Assembly: GCA_965277445.1 (NCBI GenBank)
Contig: CBDICY010000002.1
Coordinates: 310,001 to 374,000, forward strand
Length of the DNA stretch: 64,000 nucleotides
Source: JAFMDF01 sp965277445
Lineage (GTDB): Bacteria > Bacteroidota > Bacteroidia > Chitinophagales > Saprospiraceae
Direction of reading: 5' to 3'
Shown here: in pieces, positions 1 to 11,600 of the stretch
Layout of the letters: every line of letters starts with the position of its first letter
How positions within the stretch are numbered: the first letter of the stretch is position 1
Notes under the pieces: generated by a model
Database searches by the model: none
Told to the model about the DNA's origin: nothing
Seen by the model: the letters and a program-made list of their open reading frames with translations, nothing else
Program-made: the position numbers and the translations under genes

Positions 1-3000
1 GTGGTATTCTGTCCTTGGCAACCAGAAGTAAGGGTAATGGTCACACCAACCTCTCCTGCTACTCCACCTAATGTCCAATCAACTAAGACAAAAGTGTCCG
101 TCGCTGTGCCTCCACCAGAAATGACCCCATTGGTTACATTCCAAGAATAGGCAGTACCAGCACCAAAATTGGAAATTGAAAATACTTCATCTACTGATTC
201 GGCACAAACAGTTCGTTCAGAAGAAGCAACTAGACCATCTACCCCAACTTGAACATTGAAGTCAAAAGTATCTCTATCAAAACAACTATTGATATCCGTT
301 ACGGTTAATTCGATTTGATAAGTTCCTGGTGCAACACTTGAAGCGTCAAAAACTGGATTTTCATCCGTACTTGAATTACTTCCTCCAAAAGGGGTGATGA
401 TACTTCCGATAACTCGCCAATTATAACTATATGGTGCAGTTCCTTGGCTTATCGTTGCGCCTAGAGTAGTCATGTCTCCTGCACAAACCGCTGGAGAAAT
501 ATAGCTAATGATCGTTGGGATATTATTAATTAAGCTTACTCCAATTCGATTGGCACTAATACAGCCTGAAACCGTATTTTCTACTTGAGCATAAACCGTA
601 GTAGTATCCCCTACTACAGGTGCCGCGGGAGAAGAAGCCCCCGATAAAGTAATTGCTTGGTTATTGACACCTGATATAGTTGCTCCTGATACTAGACTTC
701 CATTAATCGCCGAATTCCACCAAGTAACTGTAAAGCCTGCTCCTGGGTCATCAACACTTATAGTTGGTAGCGGTGAATCGCCATCACAATATTGACCGTT
801 GGTAGGATTAGTCGCATTTGCGGGTAAAGGATTCACCGTAACCGTTAAACTATCCAAAGCCTGACAATTTTGTGTACCTACTGCTTTTCTGACATAATAT
901 TTCGTAGTGCCAACTGGCGTTACATCTGTGCTACCAAGCGGACTAGCTCCATTTTGAGCGTCCACTAAACTTGCATGATAGGTCATTGTGCCTGTTAAAC
1001 CTGCATTATCCGTTGCTAAAGTCGCCAAGTCCACACTTTCCCCTGCACAAAGATCAATATCGGTGGTACTTAAACTTGGTACAGATTCCATGACAATGGT
1101 TAAACTATCTAGGTCTACACAATTCCCCATAGTCGTTTCTTTTCTGATATAATATTCAGTCGTTGCCGTAGGACTCACCGTCGTACTTCCTAATGGATTA
1201 CTATTTCCTTGTGCGTCTGCCAAAGTTGGGTGGTAACTCATTGTTCCAGTCGTCCCCGCCGCATCAGTTACCAAAGTCGCAAGGTCTACATTTTGTCCAA
1301 CACATAAGGTATCATTTTCCGTCGTTAAATCTGGCAATGCTTGCACATTGATGGTGATGCTATCTACCGCTGCACAGGATGCAGTCGTTGTTACTTTACT
1401 GACGTAATACTTAGTGGTTAAACTAGGCGTAACCATACTATTTCCTAAGGCATTGCTCGCACTTTGTGCATCCGCTAAGGAATTATGGAAAGTAGTCGTA
1501 CCAATCGTTCCATTATTATCCGAAACTCGACCTATTAAGTCTACCGTTTCGCCTGCACATATAAAGACATCAGACGTCAATAAATCTGGCAATGGCTGTA
1601 CGGTAATCGTTAGACTATCAAGGTCTTGACAATTAGCGGTTGTGGTTGTTTTCTGAATATAATATTTAGTAGTCGTATTGGGCATTACGGTAGTTGAACC
1701 TAGGGGATTCGATTGACTTTGCGCCTCTGCCAAACTTGAATGATAGGTCATCGTACCCGTCGTACTTGCATTATCACTTACCTGCCCACTCAAATCAATG
1801 CTTACACCATTACAAATAGTCGCATCCGTTGTCACCAAATCAGGATTTGGTTGAACCGTAATTTCTAAATTAGCAACCGTGAAACAACCTCCTGTAGCTG
1901 TCTCTTTTCTCACATGATAAGTTGTCGTTGAAGCTGGGCTAACGTTACTACTTCCTAGTTCATTCACTCCCAATTGGGCATCGCCATTAGAAGTATGGAA
2001 AGTAACGGTTCCTGTGGTTCCAGCATTATCCGTTACGAGTCCTATTAAATCAACCGCATTCGTCGCACAAATAATTGAATCCAAGGTCGTCAAATCAGGC
2101 AAAGGTTGTCTGGTAATTGTCAAACTATCGACATCTGGACAATTGGCGATAGTTGTTACTTTTCTGACGTAATACTTAGTTGTAGTCGCCGCATTAACCG
2201 TACTACTGCCGAGTGCATTACTTCCTGCTTGCGCATCGGCTAAAGTAGTATGGAAAGTGGTTGTGCCCGTTGTGGCTGCATCGTCGGTTACTAAACCATC
2301 TAAAGTTATATGATCTCCTGCACATGCCAAAGTATCTTTAGTTGATAAATTGGATACTGGCTGTACGGTAATGGTTAAACTATCCAAATCCGTACAATTC
2401 GTAGTGGTCGTTGTTTTTAATACGTAATACTTAGTCGTCGCTGAAGGACTAACGGTGGAATTACCCAAAGCATTCGTATTGCTTTGTGCATCGGCTAAAG
2501 TGTTATGGAAAGTAGTTGTCCCTGTCGTAGTCGCATTATCGGTTACTTGTACACTTAAGTCAATACTAACCCCTGCACAAATTGTCGCATCGGTTGTAGC
2601 TAAATCTGGGTTGGGTTGAACCGTAATGATCAAGCTATCCAAATCTACACAATTAGCTGTCGTTGTTGCTTTTCTTAGATAATATTTCGTCGTTGAACTT
2701 GGATTGACAGTTGTACTGCCTAAAGCCCCACTATTTCCTTGTGCATCTGCTAAAGTATTATGATAAGATAAATTACCTATGGTATTGTTATTATCTACTA
2801 CTAAACCGTTCAAGTCCACCGATATACCATTACAGATAGTTGAATCAGTTGGCACTAAGTCTGGTAGTGCTTGAATGGTAATTGCGATACTATCAATGTC
2901 CATACAACTAACAGTCGTTGTTACTTTTCGAACATAGTATTTTGCATCTGCTGATGGATTGACTGTCGTAATACCTAATACATTTGCCTCACTTTGGGCA

Positions 3001-6000
3001 TCAGTCAGCGTAGCATGGTAAGTCATCGTACCAGTCGTTCCTGCCTCATCCGTCGTTTGGTTGACTAAATCAACGCTTTGCCCATTACATAAAGTGGTAT
3101 CTCTTGTGGTCAAATTCGGTAACGGTTGAACAGTAATCGTTAGACTAGCAATATCGGTACAGCTTTCTACTGTCGTAATCTTCTTTACATAGTAAGTAGT
3201 CGTTGTGGTTGGACTCACAGGGTTACTCTGAATATTTGCCCCAGCATCTGCATCTGCCATACTTAAGAAATAGGATTGAGAACCTGTGGTTGAGTTATTA
3301 TCCACTACTTGATTGTCTAAATCAATAGAAGTACCTTGACAAATCGTTGCATCCGTCGTCGCCAAATCTGGTAATGGTTGAATCGTGATGATCAAACTAT
3401 CTATATCTACACAAGAACCTGTCGTTGTATTTTTTCTAATATAATATTTAGTCGTTACTGCTGGTGTCAAATTGCTTCCTAAATTACTGCTACCACTATG
3501 TGCATCTGCTAAGCTATTATGGTAAGTTACCGTTCCACTTGTACCTGCATTATCCGTTACCAAAGTAGCTAAGTTTACACTTATTCCTGCACAAATTGTT
3601 TGGTCAGTCGTAGATAAATTAGGAGCGTCTTGGACGGTTATTAAAGTACTATCAATATCTACACAACTATGAGCATTTGTTACTTTTCTGACGTAATAGC
3701 GAGTAGTCGTAATTGGAGTAATAGAACTAGTTAATGGACTAGCTCCAGTATTTGCGTCCGCAGCGGAACTATGCCACGTCATGGTTCCAGCCAAATTAGC
3801 ATTATCGGTTACTCTATTATTTAAGTCAATCGTTACTTCATTACAAATAGTTGTATCAGTAGTTGCTAGGTCTGATTTTGGCAAAAAGGCAAAAGAAACT
3901 GGACAACATACTGCGCCTGTACATCCATTGGTATCCACTCCTTCATAATGAAAACTACCTTCTTCTGTTATGATATAAAAAGTGTCTGTAGCCCCCGAAA
4001 TTTCAGCATTATCTTTAAACCATTTAACATTGGACACTCCTGCTTCGGTAGAAAGTGTAAAACTTTCTCCTTCACAAAACTGATAAACAGTATCTAAACA
4101 ATTCAACTTGAATATAGCACTAACGGTGGTATCACATTCCATCCAATCTAGGGTTTTACACGCTGAAAAACCGTTTGGATCAAGTACATCACTATCTACG
4201 TATTCATCCGTTCCAACATCAGCTGTTGCAAAAGAATAATTGGTGCCAGCAGGTGCAATAAACTGCATTCGATAATCCCCTGCTGGAATTCCATCAAAGC
4301 GGTATGCTCCCTGATTATCTGTTTTAGTTGTAGCTATCGCATTTATTGTATCTGAACAAGAAAATAGATTGACCGTTGCATTTTCAATCGCTAAATCTCC
4401 TACATCTCTGACGTTATCCCCATTTTGGTCAAGTGTCGCGAAAGCACTAATATAAACACAAGATACGGGCAAGTGGTTATCAACTACAAAAGGATCACCT
4501 GGTGCTAAATCAAAAGATAAATAATAAGGATTTTGGGTACAATCTGTGTCTGTAATATAAGCACCCATGGTATCAACCCCTAAGGACACTTCCCCGTTGA
4601 CAACTCCGTCCATATCTATACCCGTTCCATCTGTTCCTGTGGGGTCAAAAGCACCTGCTTGAGGTAAACAATTATTACTTAGGGTGAACCCCGAAGGATG
4701 CGTATAAGTAACCGTATAAACACCTGCCACGTTATTGGTGAAAAAGAAAAATTCCCCAGAAGAACCGTCATCAATAATATAAGCAATACCTCCAGGTGGG
4801 GTCTCAACGGTAATACTACCGCCTTGTACTATAGCTCCCGTTTTGTCACAATAAATAAATCCACGTGGATCAAAAAGTCCATTGTAATTGACCCAAGCAT
4901 AGTCGTGATCATCTTCATCATTTTCTTCGTTAGCCAGTTTATTATCTCCGCCAATAATATCATTATCTCCATCGGTATCAAAAGTAGAATCGTCATCTAC
5001 AGCTAATGGCCCGCCCAACGTTTCAGAGGCAAAAACGACTTCCGCTTTATTTAAAAAGGTTTCTGGATCAATGGCATCAGTTACGTTAACATTTAACTTC
5101 ACGATTACCTCGGCAGAATCCCCTGCTGCTATGGCACCAATCGTGTAGGTAGTATCATTTGCCCAATTGCTCGAATTCCCTGTATTGGCACTACTATTTT
5201 GAGCAGTAGTGAAGGACATATTTTCTCCTGCATAATCCTTGATTTTTACGTCAAAAGCGTCAATATTTCCTTGATTGTACACTTTTATCGCAAAAGTTAT
5301 TTCCTCTCCATCCTCTACTTTTAGTTCGGCTGGTTCAACAACTCTTTTAGTCAAAGCTAAATCAAAGACACAAACAACGTATCCTAAAGGAGTGGATATG
5401 GAAGAACAACTTCCTCCAATGTCTCCAATTGCTATGCCTGCTGTGAAATTAGGAGCAGTCTGAGTATTATCATAAACCACGCTAAACACATTATAAATTC
5501 CAGCGTCTAACCCCGTAATAGGCGAACTATTATGCGTGCTGACAATTTTATGTTTGCCATCCGTTAGAACATAAACTTGGGTCGTATTGGCATCGGTATC
5601 TTCTCCTGATAATTGAAAAGACAATGAACCCGTTGAATTACTACAATCACAAACGCCAATGGTCAAAGGTGTCTCCGAAATGGAATGACAAGCAGAACCA
5701 GAAAGATTATTGATGTCCTGCCCAGCAGAGAAATCTGGGGCAGATCCACTATTGTCGTATACTACTGTATAAGCTAGGTACTGCCCAACTGGAACATCTG
5801 CAATCGGTAAAGTGGTAGACGCAAATTGGATAATACCTCCAGCATTCGTTAATACGTACTGTTGATTGGCTCCCGTTGCCGCTCCCACTACCGTAAAGCT
5901 GATGGAATCTCCCTTCATAAAATTACAGCCCGTTTGAGCAAAACCTGCGTATGCACAAAACTGTAGAATTAAAAGGACTAGGGAATATTTTATTATTTTC

Positions 6001-6002
6001 AT
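1..6002 (-). CDS. Giant secreted repeat protein, 3' end outside window
   Basis: An open frame runs from ATG at 6002 to the left edge without a stop (about 2000 codons seen; the C-terminus is missing). It begins with a signal peptide (MKIIKYSLVLLILQFCAYA, then GFAQ). Order of modules: two related N-terminal domains (about residues 25-215); a DUF11/CARDB-like domain starting LALTKRVVEPAELKVEDGEE (about 220-320); a segment with a conserved FDPRGFIYCDKTG region (about 375-500); an SdrD-B/CnaB-like domain with DQNGDNVRDVGD (about 515-600); then about twelve Ig-like repeats of about 84 residues carrying YYVRK, CVDIDS and TTDTTIC signatures. It is probably an extracellular adhesin or surface filament. 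A T9SS sorting domain may lie beyond the edge. It is 49 bp downstream of the next minus-strand gene and likely co-transcribed with it. Function beyond 'secreted repeat protein' is not known. Confidence 0.85.
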   Translation of the reverse strand, partial: MKIIKYSLVLLILQFCAYAGFAQTGCNFMKGDSISFTVVGAATGANQQYVLTNAGGIIQFASTTLPIADVPVGQYLAYTVVYDNSGSAPDFSAGQDINNLSGSACHSISETPLTIGVCDCSNSTGSLSFQLSGEDTDANTTQVYVLTDGKHKIVSTHNSSPITGLDAGIYNVFSVVYDNTQTAPNFTAGIAIGDIGGSCSSISTPLGYVVCVFDLALTKRVVEPAELKVEDGEEITFAIKVYNQGNIDAFDVKIKDYAGENMSFTTAQNSSANTGNSSNWANDTTYTIGAIAAGDSAEVIVKLNVNVTDAIDPETFLNKAEVVFASETLGGPLAVDDDSTFDTDGDNDIIGGDNKLANEENDEDDHDYAWVNYNGLFDPRGFIYCDKTGAIVQGGSITVETPPGGIAYIIDDGSSGEFFFFTNNVAGVYTVTYTHPSGFTLSNNCLPQAGAFDPTGTDGTGIDMDGVVNGEVSLGVDTMGAYITDTDCTQNPYYLSFDLAPGDPFVVDNHLPVSCVYISAFATLDQNGDNVRDVGDLAIENATVNLFSCSDTINAIATTKTDNQGAYRFDGIPAGDYRMQFIAPAGTNYSFATADVGTDEYVDSDVLDPNGFSACKTLDWMECDTTVSAIFKLNCLDTVYQFCEGESFTLSTEAGVSNVKWFKDNAEISGATDTFYIITEEGSFHYEGVDTNGCTGAVCCPVSFAFLPKSDLATTDTTICNEVTIDLNNRVTDNANLAGTMTWHSSAADANTGASPLTSSITPITTTRYYVRKVTNAHSCVDIDSTLITVQDAPNLSTTDQTICAGISVNLATLVTDNAGTSGTVTYHNSLADAHSGSSNLGSNLTPAVTTKYYIRKNTTTGSCVDIDSLIITIQPLPDLATTDATICQGTSIDLDNQVVDNNSTTGSQSYFLSMADADAGANIQSNPVSPTTTTTYYVKKITTVESCTDIASLTITVQPLPNLTTRDTTLCNGQSVDLVNQTTDEAGTTGTMTYHATLTDAQSEANVLGITTVNPSADAKYYVRKVTTTVSCMDIDSIAITIQALPDLVPTDSTICNGISVDLNGLVVDNNNTIGNLSYHNTLADAQGNSGALGSTTVNPSSTTKYYLRKATTTANCVDLDSLIITVQPNPDLATTDATICAGVSIDLSVQVTDNATTTGTTTFHNTLADAQSNTNALGNSTVSPSATTKYYVLKTTTTTNCTDLDSLTITVQPVSNLSTKDTLACAGDHITLDGLVTDDAATTGTTTFHTTLADAQAGSNALGSSTVNAATTTKYYVRKVTTIANCPDVDSLTITRQPLPDLTTLDSIICATNAVDLIGLVTDNAGTTGTVTFHTSNGDAQLGVNELGSSNVSPASTTTYHVRKETATGGCFTVANLEITVQPNPDLVTTDATICNGVSIDLSGQVSDNASTTGTMTYHSSLAEAQSQSNPLGSTTVMPNTTTKYYIQKTTTTANCQDLDSLTITVQPLPDLLTSDVFICAGETVDLIGRVSDNNGTIGTTTFHNSLADAQSASNALGNSMVTPSLTTKYYVSKVTTTASCAAVDSITINVQALPDLTTENDTLCVGQNVDLATLVTDAAGTTGTMSYHPTLADAQGNSNPLGSTTVSPTATTEYYIRKETTMGNCVDLDSLTIVMESVPSLSTTDIDLCAGESVDLATLATDNAGLTGTMTYHASLVDAQNGASPLGSTDVTPVGTTKYYVRKAVGTQNCQALDSLTVTVNPLPANATNPTNGQYCDGDSPLPTISVDDPGAGFTVTWWNSAINGSLVSGATISGVNNQAITLSGASSPAAPVVGDTTTVYAQVENTVSGCISANRIGVSLINNIPTIISYISPAVCAGDMTTLGATISQGTAPYSYNWRVIGSIITPFGGSNSSTDENPVFDASSVAPGTYQIELTVTDINSCFDRDTFDFNVQVGVDGLVASSERTVCAESVDEVFSISNFGAGTAYSWNVTNGVISGGGTATDTFVLVDWTLGGVAGEVGVTITLTSGCQGQNT
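830..3900 (-). repeat. Twelve tandem Ig-like coding repeats, about 253 bp each
   Basis: Within the leftmost gene a unit encoding about 84 residues recurs about twelve times. Counting the 'L(D)S(I/L)' position of each unit gives copies near 850, 1103, 1348, 1611, 1864, 2122, 2365, 2632, 2885, 3138, 3388 and 3640. Each unit contains a Cys in a TTDxTIC-like strand, a TYHxS/A strand and a terminal YYVRKxTTTxSCVDI strand. The two Cys per unit could pair in a disulfide. Copies are diverged, not identical. Confidence 0.8.
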
Positions 6003-6051
6003 GCTCTTAAATTTCTTAAGTAGAATTTGACAATTCTTTTCCTATTTATAA

Positions 6052-8592
6052 TTAGTAACTAAGTGTCCCTGAATTCAAAGAGCAACCACTTGTAGTTTGA
6101 ATGCTAAAAGTATTAGGGTCATTTTCGCCTGTCCCACTGGCATTGCCGTCACAGTTGGGGTCTGTTACCATACCAAAATCCTTTCCACTCGTTCCTGTTG
6201 GCAGTACTATACTTTCAGCGCCACCCGCAGTTAAGCCAGCTCCTCCAACCCCACAAGGAGAACCTGAGGCATCTGATAAATCAGAACTTTCCTTGTCGGC
6301 AGTTCCATTTTCAGTTCCATCACCATTGGCCTCTGCTTGATTAGAAAAACTTGTTTTACCTGAAGAAGGATAAAATTTAATCACGTATTCAATGGTAAAA
6401 TTGGAACCTACTGGTAAATTTTCGCCCGTCGAAGGTTGAATGATAGCAGTATTACTTCCTCCATCATAGCTACTTACTATATTAGCAACATTAGCTCCGC
6501 CACTAGTATTCGTTACTGACGGGGCACTAGCAATCGCATATTCACCAGCCGCATCAACATTTGCTGCACTTGTTTGTGCTGTCCCAAATTCTGTTGCCAA
6601 ATTATCTTCAATTAGCATATCATAAATTGGGTCTGTTCCAATGTTTTCAACGAATAATACCCACGTTGCATTAAAACTTCCATCACCATTAGCGGTTAGG
6701 GTTTTAAGCATTTTGGCAATGCCTATTTTTGCCGTTCCACCACTTGGCGTATTAACTGTTACAGATGCATTGGCCTCATCATCTTGACTTTGGTCGCCGT
6801 CATCATTGTTGGGTTGTGAGTCAATATCTGTTTCGGTATGTGCTGTTACTTCAGCTACGTTTTTATAATCTCCCGTTGATAATACTTCGGTGTCGAATGT
6901 CAACTCAATACTATCATTAGCATTGATGTTAAATCCCGTCCACGTAATTGTATTACTATTTGCTGTGCCACTATTTGAAATGTTAGTGATATTTGTATAA
7001 CCATCTGGTACGACATCTTTAATGTCTACATTCGTTGCATTCGATGGCCCTTTATTCACTACTTTTACCGTAAAGGTGACATTTTCGCCAATGTTGGGTG
7101 TGGTATTATTGACGGTGTTGGTTAGTTCTACGTCGATAACAGGGGTTGGTGTGACCGTTGCGCTATTTTCATCATCCTCACTTTGGTCACCATCGTCATT
7201 ATTTGGAGAACTATCAGCATCCGTAGACTCCATAACAGCTGTTACTTGTGCCGTGTTTTTATAATCTCCACTTGCTGCGACCGTTGCATCAAAAGTCAAG
7301 CTTATATTGTTATTTGAATTGATACTTAAACCACTCCAAGTGATCGTACCATCACTTTCTGAACCACTATTTGAAATGTTAGTAATGTTGGAATAACCAC
7401 TTGGCACAATGTCTTTTACTTCAATACCTGTGGCATCGCCTGTTCCTTTATTATCTACTTGGATGGTAAAAGTTACTGTTCCTCCAACGTTTGGTGTAGA
7501 ATTATTTACAGACTTAACTAATTCCAAATCAATAGATTCGGAAGTTCCTTCGCAACTACAAGTACCAAAACAATCGGCTAAAATAGTATTCTTATTGGCC
7601 TCGGAGCCAGTATTCGGTACATTCGTTGACCCATTCTTATCAGAATACCAAGTCACATTGGTAGCTGACCAAGTGCCCGAATTCTCGAAAATATCTTCAA
7701 CAGCCACACAAACATCATCTCCGTTTAACGTACCTGAGTTGACTTGGAAGTTACCTGATTTATTGACCTTAATATCGACTTCACATAAGGTCATTGTCCC
7801 ATCACTTGTTTGGTAATTTCCGTTGGCTACAATTATATCTGTTCTGGCAATATATTGCCGATTAGAGTTTTGCCAATTCCCAGAATCATCTCCATCCGAA
7901 TTACCAAAATCAGTAGGCGTTGCATGATTTTGTCCAGCATCTCCAATTTCTATACAACATTCTATAATCACATCTACCCCACTCGTTCCAGTACCAGAAC
8001 CTGTACTTTGTAACTGAAAATCTTGAGTGACGTTGATACAATCATTTTTCAAATATCTATACCCTCCATCGTTTTGCCAATTGGCAGAAGTATAGGATTC
8101 AGAGGTAAAATTGGTCCCTGCCATTTCCTCTCCGATCTCGATTTGAGTACCAATGATACAGATATAAGAATTAGTCGTTTGTTGAAAATTTCCGTAAGTC
8201 TGTAATGCTCCACCGTGTTGAATATAGGTAGAACCAGAATTATCTAATTGTAAATTTCCATTTTCCAAAACGAGGGTAGGCCCATCTATAAAAACCACCG
8301 CATTACTACTTTTTAATAGCAGATCACCACTAGGAACCCGAACCGTTCCTGTCCCCGAAATTCTAATTTTAGAGGTCACATTATCCGAAGAGCCTAGCCC
8401 CAAAGAACTCCAAGTGACAGTTCCAGAGGCCACCACATCTTTGTCAAAAGAACTGGGTGGTGTACAAACCGATTCAGGGGCGGGGTCTGAACATTGAGCA
8501 TATGACTCATTCGTACTTACAAAAGATAGGGCAAAGAGCAAAACAAGGGTAAAAGTTGTTTTATTTTTAAAAACATCGTAAAGCTTTCTCAT
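6052..8592 (-). CDS. Secreted protein with two DUF11 domains
   Basis: 846 residues, starting at ATG 8592 with a signal peptide (MRKLYDVFKNKTTFTLVLLF, cleavage near SYAQ). The N-terminal 340 residues form a Cys-containing beta-rich region with repeated GNFQ/SGNWQNS/GNYQTSDG strands, suggesting a right-handed beta-helix. Two consecutive DUF11-type conserved repeats follow (about 353-480 and 485-610; both with NVGGTVTFTIQV/NIGENVTFTVKV and SGDYKNTAQVTA/TGDYKNVAEVTA), separated by acidic NNDDGDQSEDDE linkers. A last DUF11-like domain spans about 620-780. The protein ends in CSLNSGTLSY with no type A sorting domain. It lies 47 bp after the upstream gene and 49 bp before the downstream one, so the three giants probably form one minus-strand transcription unit. 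It is likely a cell-surface or matrix component; the partner is unknown. Confidence 0.85.
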   Translation of the reverse strand: MRKLYDVFKNKTTFTLVLLFALSFVSTNESYAQCSDPAPESVCTPPSSFDKDVVASGTVTWSSLGLGSSDNVTSKIRISGTGTVRVPSGDLLLKSSNAVVFIDGPTLVLENGNLQLDNSGSTYIQHGGALQTYGNFQQTTNSYICIIGTQIEIGEEMAGTNFTSESYTSANWQNDGGYRYLKNDCINVTQDFQLQSTGSGTGTSGVDVIIECCIEIGDAGQNHATPTDFGNSDGDDSGNWQNSNRQYIARTDIIVANGNYQTSDGTMTLCEVDIKVNKSGNFQVNSGTLNGDDVCVAVEDIFENSGTWSATNVTWYSDKNGSTNVPNTGSEANKNTILADCFGTCSCEGTSESIDLELVKSVNNSTPNVGGTVTFTIQVDNKGTGDATGIEVKDIVPSGYSNITNISNSGSESDGTITWSGLSINSNNNISLTFDATVAASGDYKNTAQVTAVMESTDADSSPNNDDGDQSEDDENSATVTPTPVIDVELTNTVNNTTPNIGENVTFTVKVVNKGPSNATNVDIKDVVPDGYTNITNISNSGTANSNTITWTGFNINANDSIELTFDTEVLSTGDYKNVAEVTAHTETDIDSQPNNDDGDQSQDDEANASVTVNTPSGGTAKIGIAKMLKTLTANGDGSFNATWVLFVENIGTDPIYDMLIEDNLATEFGTAQTSAANVDAAGEYAIASAPSVTNTSGGANVANIVSSYDGGSNTAIIQPSTGENLPVGSNFTIEYVIKFYPSSGKTSFSNQAEANGDGTENGTADKESSDLSDASGSPCGVGGAGLTAGGAESIVLPTGTSGKDFGMVTDPNCDGNASGTGENDPNTFSIQTTSGCSLNSGTLSY

Positions 8593-8639
8593 AATTTTGG
8601 ATATGAAAATTTTAATAAATTATTCTACTAGGAAATATT

Positions 8640-11600
8640 TTAATTTTTTTGAATAGTGATGTCCAAACAATTACCTGTTGGGCAGAAGGAACAATGGTCA
8701 ACCGCTGTTACTATTGTCGCTTTTTCGCAGGTCAAAACGGTATTGTCTTCAATTCTTAAATTATAGGAATCCGTACCATTGGCTAAAAATCGTTGGGTAT
8801 TGCCCGAATCTTGGAAAGTTAAAGTAAGGGGTATTCCATAAGTTCCTGTTCCTATTAGATCAGCGCCATTATAGACATTGAATTGAGTAGAAATCCCCGG
8901 AGTCGCAGTTGTTACAGTCATTTCTATGGTGAAATAATCATCTCCGTCGTTATTGAATGTATTATTATTATTACAAGTGCTATTGATACTTACAGCTATT
9001 TCAGTAATCTGGTTTATAGTAACTGAATCAAGAACAAAACAAGCCGTATTAGCGGTATTGATTAATCGAACATAATAAGTTGAATCTGTAGTTGGCGTGA
9101 TGACTGAATTAGCCATTGGGTTCATATTAGCAAGTGCATCTACATAGTTGGTAAACCAAGAAGTATCGGCTGTAATTCCTCCATCATTACTAATCATATT
9201 ATCCAATTCTAAGGAAGAACCCAAACAAAGAAAAGTATCTCTAGTAATTATGCTAGGAATAGGGTTGACAATAACTAAAATTTCCTCATAAGGTCGGCAA
9301 GTATTACCACTTGGTAATGGATGCTTAATGGCATAGACATAAAAAGTATCTGGTTCATTACCATTGCTTACAAAAGCAGGAATACTATGATTAGTTAGAA
9401 TAATGGAATCAGTAGTACTAGAAATTTGTAGCGTGTCAATACCCGTTCCTCCCGTATATATTACCGAAGAGTCTGTCTGCTGAGTTGTAAAATAAACGAA
9501 AGCAATACTATCTGGATTGGTAAAAGTCGTCGTCGCAGCTAGGCTATCAATTGCATCTCCCGAACAGATAGTTCTATCTGCAATCAGTTGGTTGATTTCT
9601 GCACATGGAATAGCACAATTAGCCAAAATAGTAGTTGTAAAATCTTGATGGCAGGTATTATCCGAAGCATCTCTAATAGTTATGTTATAGGTAGTTGCTC
9701 CATCTGCTAAAAAAGTTCCAGTTACTCCATTTGTACCATCTCCTACAGTTATAGCCACTCCGTAATCTGATGTTCCTAATATGGTTCCTCCTGTACCATC
9801 TGCATTCGCGCCTGTTACCACTTCATATTGAGTACTTCCATTAACGGCAGTTGCATTAAAAGTTAAACTAAAATAATCGTCACCACCTATTGAAGGAGTT
9901 CCATTATCATTACATATAGATTGATTATTTGTCGTCAATGTTAATTCACAAGCAGTACATTCGGTAAAAATGTCAATATCACCTCCAACTCCTTTTGGGT
10001 CACTACCTGCAACTCCATAAGATACCGCCGCCAAAGGGTCGATTTGCCCAGCAGCAGGTGGGTCATTAAATACTGCAATGCCATGTGGCCCGCTTTCTTG
10101 TAATATATCTGCCGCACTACCTGCAATAAAATTATTTCCTGAATTGTCTACATAAGTGGCAACGCCACCGTAAGAATCATCGACACCTGCTGACCCCGTA
10201 TGAGTTATATCAAATTCAAAAAGGTTATCACTATACTGCCCAGTACTGCTATTCTTATTCACAATACTAGTTTCTGCCCAATGATTATAGGAGGTAAAAA
10301 AGGAATTTTCACATCCAACCCTAACTGCAATGACCAATTGATTATTTTGGTTAAAGGCTAAATCTGAAATTAGATACACATAGTTATCCGCAAAAGAAGA
10401 ACCTTCACCTGTTGGAACGGTAATATGTAGTGTTTCTGTGGCATTCTCATAATTACTATAAGTCGCACCAGCAGGTAAGGTTGTATTATTGACAGCACCA
10501 GGGAAACCACCAGACGATGTAAGGGTAATCGAATAAACACTTGGAGAACCTGCTGAGGCATAATCGGTAGCATCAGGGGCATCATCTACTCCGCCAAAAA
10601 ATAAATTACTTGTCCCGGGCTCAATAGCTAAACCGTAGACTAATTCTTCTAAATCTGAAATACCTGCACTTCCATTATCATTCCCGAAAGGGTCGTAAGA
10701 ATCTAAAATAGTGCCATCGGAACCTAAGCGATAAATTCGACCATCTTCAATATTAGAGACAAAATATTGATTATTACCCTCATCATAAACGATATTCCCT
10801 AATCCAACCCCAGAATTGGTTCTAGTTACCGCATCACTTGATTCGCAGTCGTCATTGACAAAACTAGTAGCCTGTTGAGGTAATAAAGCGAAGACAGATG
10901 CTTGACCTGTGCTTGCATTTATTTTATAGACCGCACCTCCCGCCACAGCATCATTCGTACCATCAGCAGTACCGCCTGCAATTGCCCCATATCTTATAAC
11001 TGCATTATTTCCCAAAAATCCACCACCATAATTAGAAGAGGCGGTAACCAACATTTCTCCTGTTCTAGTATTGATGGTTGTTCCAAAAACATTACCGATA
11101 GAATCAACATGCCAACTTGGGTGGTGGTATACATCAACGCTAGAGGTTGTTTCTGTTCTTCCTGATGTAGGAACAGTTCCTGTAAAATTCATTAATGCAA
11201 CAGTATATCTGTCTGCATTAGACGTTGAGGCGGTGACACCACAAGTTAAGATACCAACTCCATTTTGAAAAATTATTTCTTTACCTGCACATTGAGAACC
11301 CGGCCAAGGTAATCCACTTGGTAAACCAGAGCAAGCTGCTGGAGGGGCTGCCGTTGTAAAAGCAATATCCGTATGACATGCTCCTCCTCCTGATTCATAA
11401 ACTCTAATTATATAATTTTTACCCTGCTCTAAATTACTAAAAATGTGGCTACTTCCAGAAATAGCAATAGCTGACGCGTAATCAGGGCCATCATAACTAC
11501 TTGCTAAGGCTGAACTAATACCTATTTTATCTGCATTGGTGATATTATTGACTGTTGCTATTCCATCATCGTTGGCAATCCCTCCATTACAAGTTCCAGT